This document shows, in pieces, positions 59,558-64,000 of a stretch of DNA of 64,000 nt; position 1 is the first letter of the stretch, and each line of letters starts with the position of its first letter. Position numbers and translations under genes: made by a program. Under the pieces are notes generated by a model. The model had not been told where the DNA came from, ran no database searches, and worked only from the letters and a program-made list of their open reading frames with translations. This stretch comes from Neospora caninum Liverpool (lineage: Eukaryota; Apicomplexa; Conoidasida; Eucoccidiorida; Sarcocystidae), in the NCBI RefSeq assembly GCF_000208865.1, contig NC_018395.1:2139920-2203919 (forward strand). The letters are read 5' to 3'.

Positions 59558-62500
59558 ATGAGTGACGAGGTCGATAAACACGTCCTGCGAAAGTACGACA
59601 TCTTGCAGAAGCTCGGAAAAGGAGTAAGTCCTTCCTCTCTTGGTGTCTGCGCCTTCGGCCAGCTCTAGAAACGGCTTGCGTGAAGAGTCCAGGGCTCGGA
59701 TTCCTCTGCAGGCCGAGACACAGATTCCTCTTGACCCTCATCTCCACACCACCCACCAATATATATACACATATGCATATATATGTATATATGTATACAT
59801 ATGTATATATATGTATATATATGTATATATATGTGCACCTGTAAGGAAGGCCGCTGTGCATGTGTGCCGTCGCGCCGCGGGTGTGTTTTCTTCCCGTGCA
59901 TGCCTTCGCTTCCGAACTGCGCCACCGCGTCTTTTCTCTGATTGATCGCGCGTCGGTTTTCTGACTTCCTTCCCTGCGTCGGCTGCTCTGCCGGAGGGAA
60001 CCGGCAGATGGATGTACACCGAGATCAGTTGAGTACGGGGCTGCGGCTTTCTCGGCGCTGTCTAGAGCTGCTTCGGTCCCGCCGTCTCCAATTTCTGCCT
60101 GTTCAGGCTTACGGGATTGTGTGGAAAAGCACCGATCGCCGAACGAACGAAACTGTCGCGCTGAAGAAGATTTTCGACGCCTTCCAAAATGCCACCGACG
60201 CGCAACGCACCTTCCGAGAAATCATGTTTCTCCAGGAGCTCGCAGGCCACGAGAACATCGTCCGTCTCAAGAACGTCCTCAAAGCGGATAACGACAAAGA
60301 CATCTACCTCGTTTTTGACTACATGGGTGAGACGCTGTACCCAGACACACCGTAAACTTTCACGTATTTCTTCAGATTCGTTCAAATCTATGTACACGTC
60401 CTGCTTGGAGAGCGACACAGACGGGGCACGTACACACACATGCGCAGAAACGAGCTTACGCAACATCTGCATGTGCGCCTGCGCATGCATTTTCAACGAG
60501 ACCCCTGGCGTGCGCCGCAAAAGCTCGGAAAGCACGGCCCATGTCGACTGCCCCAACGGCATGGAGCAACTCTGACCACGAGATACCGGGCTACCGCCCA
60601 TGCATGCATCCGCTCTGGCCATCACCTCCTTTCCCTTCGCCACAAAAGTCACAGAGACACATTTCTATGCTCGCATATTTATGCCACAAAACGTATCTAT
60701 ATGTTTGTATATATATATCTGTATATACATGGAGAGAAACCAAGCCGTCTATTTTATGAGAGTTGTCCTAGATGCGGCGCTACGTGCGTACATACGCCTA
60801 CATACATGCCTATATATATATATATATATATAGACATATACTTACACATATATATGTGGCGGTGTCGTAGATGGCCTCGCGTTTGTGACGTTTTAGAAAT
60901 GGCAGTGTACAGTCCGTACCAGCAAACTTGAGCTTCTTTTTTTCTTAGAGACGGATTTGCATGCGGTCATTCGCGCGGACATTCTGGAGGAGATCCACAA
61001 GCAGTACATCGTCTACCAGCTGCTTCGAGCGATCAAATACATGCATTCCGGTAAAGTGTTCTCGCTTCTTTTTCTTTTTGTCATCTGTCGGAGTGTCCGT
61101 ACAGACTCGTGCGCGCATGCTGTCGGGCGTCGTTGTTTCTGTCTCCTCTCTCTGCCGCCGTTTTGCCCGCTGTCCTCTTGCTCGTTTTCCACGAAAAAGA
61201 AAGGCCCGTGTCCACGGCTCTTGCGCCTCGTTCCCCCCCCCTCCCCCTGGCTCTCTTCCCGTATTTTCCCCCCTTTTCCCCTCCTTTCCCCTCTTCTTTT
61301 TCGCTTCCGAGAGGGATTCCTGTTTCACCCGCTCACTGCGTCTCTTGTTCCTTCTTGCCATCTTTCGACATTTCTGGCTGTCTTCCGGCGTCATGCAGGA
61401 GAGCTCCTTCATCGCGATATGAAACCTTCGAACGTGCTGCTGAACAGCGAGTGCCAAGTCAAGGTCGCCGATTTTGGGTAAGACAAAGAGTAAACAAATC
61501 ATGCAGACGTTTTGTGCCTGCATGCATCTCTCTCGAAATGTATATACACATGCGGGTGCAGCGAGTGTGTATCCCGTCGTGTGCCGTATACGCGACTGCG
61601 AGCATCCGCATTTGTGTTTGCAGACTTGTGCAAATATGCCTCTGTGTTGAAAGCTGTGTGCATCTTTGGCGTCCGCGGCTCGGCCGAGGTACCTTTGTGC
61701 GGAAGACGACGCGTCTCTCCTTTCTGAGCGTGTCTCTCTGGCTCCGACAGGAGCACACATGGCGTTCCTGCGAGACGTTCTTCCATTGGGGATCTTTTTT
61801 GTCTCGATTTGCGTCCTGGACAGGCTCGCGCGGTCCGTCGCACAGAGCGAGGCGAACAACTCTGAGGCCGGGAATCCCGTGCTGACGGACTACGTCGCCA
61901 CGCGCTGGTATCGCGCGCCGGAAATTCTTCTCGGCAGCACTAGCTACACCAAGGGCGTCGACATGTGGTCTCTTGGATGCATCCTTGGCGAACTCCTCTC
62001 TGGCCGACCTATCTTTCCAGGTAAGCCAGACACGACTTTCCTCGTCCTCCCCCTTCCCCTCTCCGGTTCTCTCTCGTACCCCTCATCTTTCTCGCTTTCT
62101 CCAAATCTCTGCATATCTCTGTCTATCTCTATCTCTCTGTTCCGCTTCAACCTTTTTCTTCTTTCCTCTGCCTTACTATGAGAAATATCACTTCAAGGCG
62201 GTATTCGTACGCCGTTTTCCTGCGGCAACACTTTCGTTTCAAAGTCTCCACACAGTCTTGTCCACTTTCCCCCCTCCGCTTTTTCCCCCGTTGCGCGCTG
62301 CCGCCGCGCCGTTCGGCGCTTCGTTAGGCGCTTGACTGCACGCACCTCGTGTTTTTCCTCTGTGATGTTTGACGCAGGAACTTCGACGATGAATCAACTG
62401 GAACGCATCATGACGCTCACTGGGCGGCCGAGCGCCGAAGACGTCGACGCCGTGAAGTCTCCCTTCGCCGCCACGATGATGGAAAGCTTGCCTCTAGGGA

Positions 62501-64000
62501 AGGTTAAGTACGTGCCTCTCTGCACGGGATGGGCAACTGAATCGATTCAATAAGCGCGACGTTTTCGATTTTCTGCGAACCGTTTCTCGTGTGTACTTGG
62601 GTGTGTGCCGACGTCTCCACGCACTCACATGTCGCTGTCTACCTGCATCCAAAATCGGGGAGAGGCACATTCCTCTCAACTGTGTCTCCCTGCGAAAAAC
62701 AGAGGGGTCAGGGACGGGAAAGGTGACAACTCGCAGGTGCATGCGTTTGTTCGCGTCCATGTGTTTTCCCGTTTTCGCAGGAACTTCAAGGATGCCTTTC
62801 CTAACGCGTCTCCGGAGGCGCTGGACCTCCTTAAACAGCTGCTTCAGTTCAACCCCAACAAGCGCATCAGGTGAGACACGAATGTCTTTGATTGATGATC
62901 TCGGCTCCGCCACTCCTGCGCACACCTGTGACCACCTACGCCGGTAGCCATTTGTGTTCTCTGGACATGCATGCCTGGTCATATGAAGATTTGTCTCTCT
63001 TCCTCTGTGTATCTTATTCTCTCTCTATGCCTTACAATCTCCCTATCTATGCATATCTGATCTCTCCATTGATCTAGTTATGCCTCTCTGCCTGTTGTGC
63101 CGTGTATATTTCCAAGTGAGCCCCTGGAGATACATACACAGATCTCTCCACGTTTGCGGGCGCCTGTGCCGCTTCAAAGTCTCTTTTTGCAATCTCCAAA
63201 TATTTATGGGCCTTGCACGTTTCGATGGATTTTGTGTCAGCGCCGAGAAGGGTTTGGAACACCCGTACGTTCGGCAGTTCCATAGTCCCGAGGACGAGCC
63301 TGTGTGCGGGAAAATTATCAAAATCCCGATCGACGACAACACAAAGTGAGCAAAGCATCCGATAGTTTTAGCAAGAAAGGTTTAGAATGCCCCTCGAACA
63401 TTCCCTGCGTCGCGCTGGCCTCTCCTTTTTTCTCTCTCTCTCCTCGTTCCAAGCAGCGGCGTCTCCAGCTTCCAACCGTGTTTCACGTCTCTCTTTCGCT
63501 TTGCGTTCTCCCCGTGATCGTATAGTTTCCACGCCGCAGATTTCCTGCAAAACTGTTCAGCACACATACGCCTCCGCCTAGAGTCCCCTTGCCTCGCTTC
63601 CCCCTTGGGACACGCGCTGCCAGGTTGTTTCCTTCTGTTTTTGTCTCTCTCTTTCTCCTTCCTCTCTCCTTACTCTCTCCTTCCTCTCTCCTTGCCTCCT
63701 TTCTCTTTCTTTTTTGTTCTCACCACGTGTTCTATCTCCCCCCTCTTTTCCTGGCCTTCTTTCTGGGCTTTCTGGCAGATACTCGGTTGACGATTACCGG
63801 GAGAAGGTTTACTCGGAAGTGATTAAGAAGAAGCACGATCAGCGGCGGCATCGCACGACAGGCTCTTCGGGTCGTCACTCTTCGCACCACGCGTCGGCCG
63901 CGCGGACATCGTCGAGCTCGAGCTCTGCGTCGCATCCGCGAACGAGTTCGACGGCGCAGCATCGTAGTTCCCAGAGCATCCCCGCTGCCTCGCAAGCGTC
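59558..64000 (+). CDS. ERK7: ERK7/MAPK15-type protein kinase, first 9 exons (C-terminus beyond window)
   Basis: ERK7 is an atypical MAP kinase; in T. gondii it localises to the apical cap and is needed for assembly of the conoid and apical complex. Exons: 59558-59623, 60107-60326, 60949-61050, 61399-61477, 61824-62020, 62378-62507, 62781-62870, 63241-63345 and 63779 to the window end. All phases agree. The P-loop is GKGAYGIVW (20-28), the ATP-anchoring lysine is in VALKK (42-43), HRD is 134-136, DFG is 154-156 and the activation-loop motif is T177-D178-Y179, then [27 protein letters not shown] and [10 protein letters not shown] are hallmarks of the ERK7 branch. The kinase domain is complete; after about residue 350 the chain turns into a His/Ser/Arg-rich tail ([16 protein letters not shown]) that continues past 64000, so 403 residues are visible. 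Confidence 0.95.
59757..59832. repeat. TA-rich degenerate microsatellite in ERK7 intron 1
   Basis: Repeated ATATATGTATAT words with several G interruptions lie between exon 1 and exon 2. Confidence 0.85.
60810..60832. repeat. (TA)n microsatellite in ERK7 intron 2
   Basis: About 11 AT units, followed by a second short TA-rich stretch to 60858. Intron 2 is the longest in the visible part of the gene (622 bases). Confidence 0.9.

Overview
This window is nuclear DNA of an apicomplexan, very probably Toxoplasma gondii or a close coccidian relative (Hammondia, Neospora). The evidence is eukaryotic genes with many short introns (GT..AG, pyrimidine-rich before AG), long UTR-like intergenic stretches, frequent TGCATGC motifs, abundant (TA)n and homopolymer tracts, and proteins with long low-complexity insertions. 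The protein set is also typical: an ERK7-type MAP kinase, an HSP20 with an N-terminal Cys-Cys, a PHD-type prolyl hydroxylase and a heptatricopeptide-like organellar protein. I rebuilt the gene models by hand from splice sites and reading phase; none has been checked against transcripts.

Layout, left to right. A three-exon minus-strand gene (2043-3396) encodes what looks like a degenerate Erv/ALR sulfhydryl-oxidase fold. It is transcribed away from a single-exon plus-strand TIM9 gene (5011-5283). After an assembly gap next to poly-C comes V-ATPase subunit a (minus, 6661-11259, six exons, 909 aa). A gene-poor stretch leads to HSP20 (minus, 14754-15558, three exons, 185 aa). About 6 kb without a recognisable gene follows, then a PHD/EGL-9-type 2-oxoglutarate prolyl hydroxylase (plus, 21553-25143, eight exons, 268 aa).

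The right half opens with an intronless, greatly enlarged ORC5 (plus, 27427-32022, 1531 aa). Facing it is a large minus-strand gene (36104-41294, probably extending to about 35.4 kb) for a predicted mitochondrial RNA-binding protein of the heptatricopeptide/RAP-like type. Next is the transcription elongation factor SPT5 (minus, 43513-53228, sixteen exons, 1108 aa). The window ends inside ERK7 (plus, 59558 to beyond 64000; nine exons seen, kinase domain complete, C-terminal tail cut off).

The genes are not an operon: each has its own intergenic region and function. Themes that recur are mitochondrial biogenesis (Erv-like protein, TIM9, organellar RNA-binding protein), organelle acidification (V-ATPase), nuclear replication and transcription (ORC5, SPT5), oxygen sensing (prolyl hydroxylase) and the cortical or apical cytoskeleton (HSP20, ERK7). 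The observation most worth following is the Erv/ALR-like protein, which keeps the fold signature but lacks the CxxC and FAD-contact residues.
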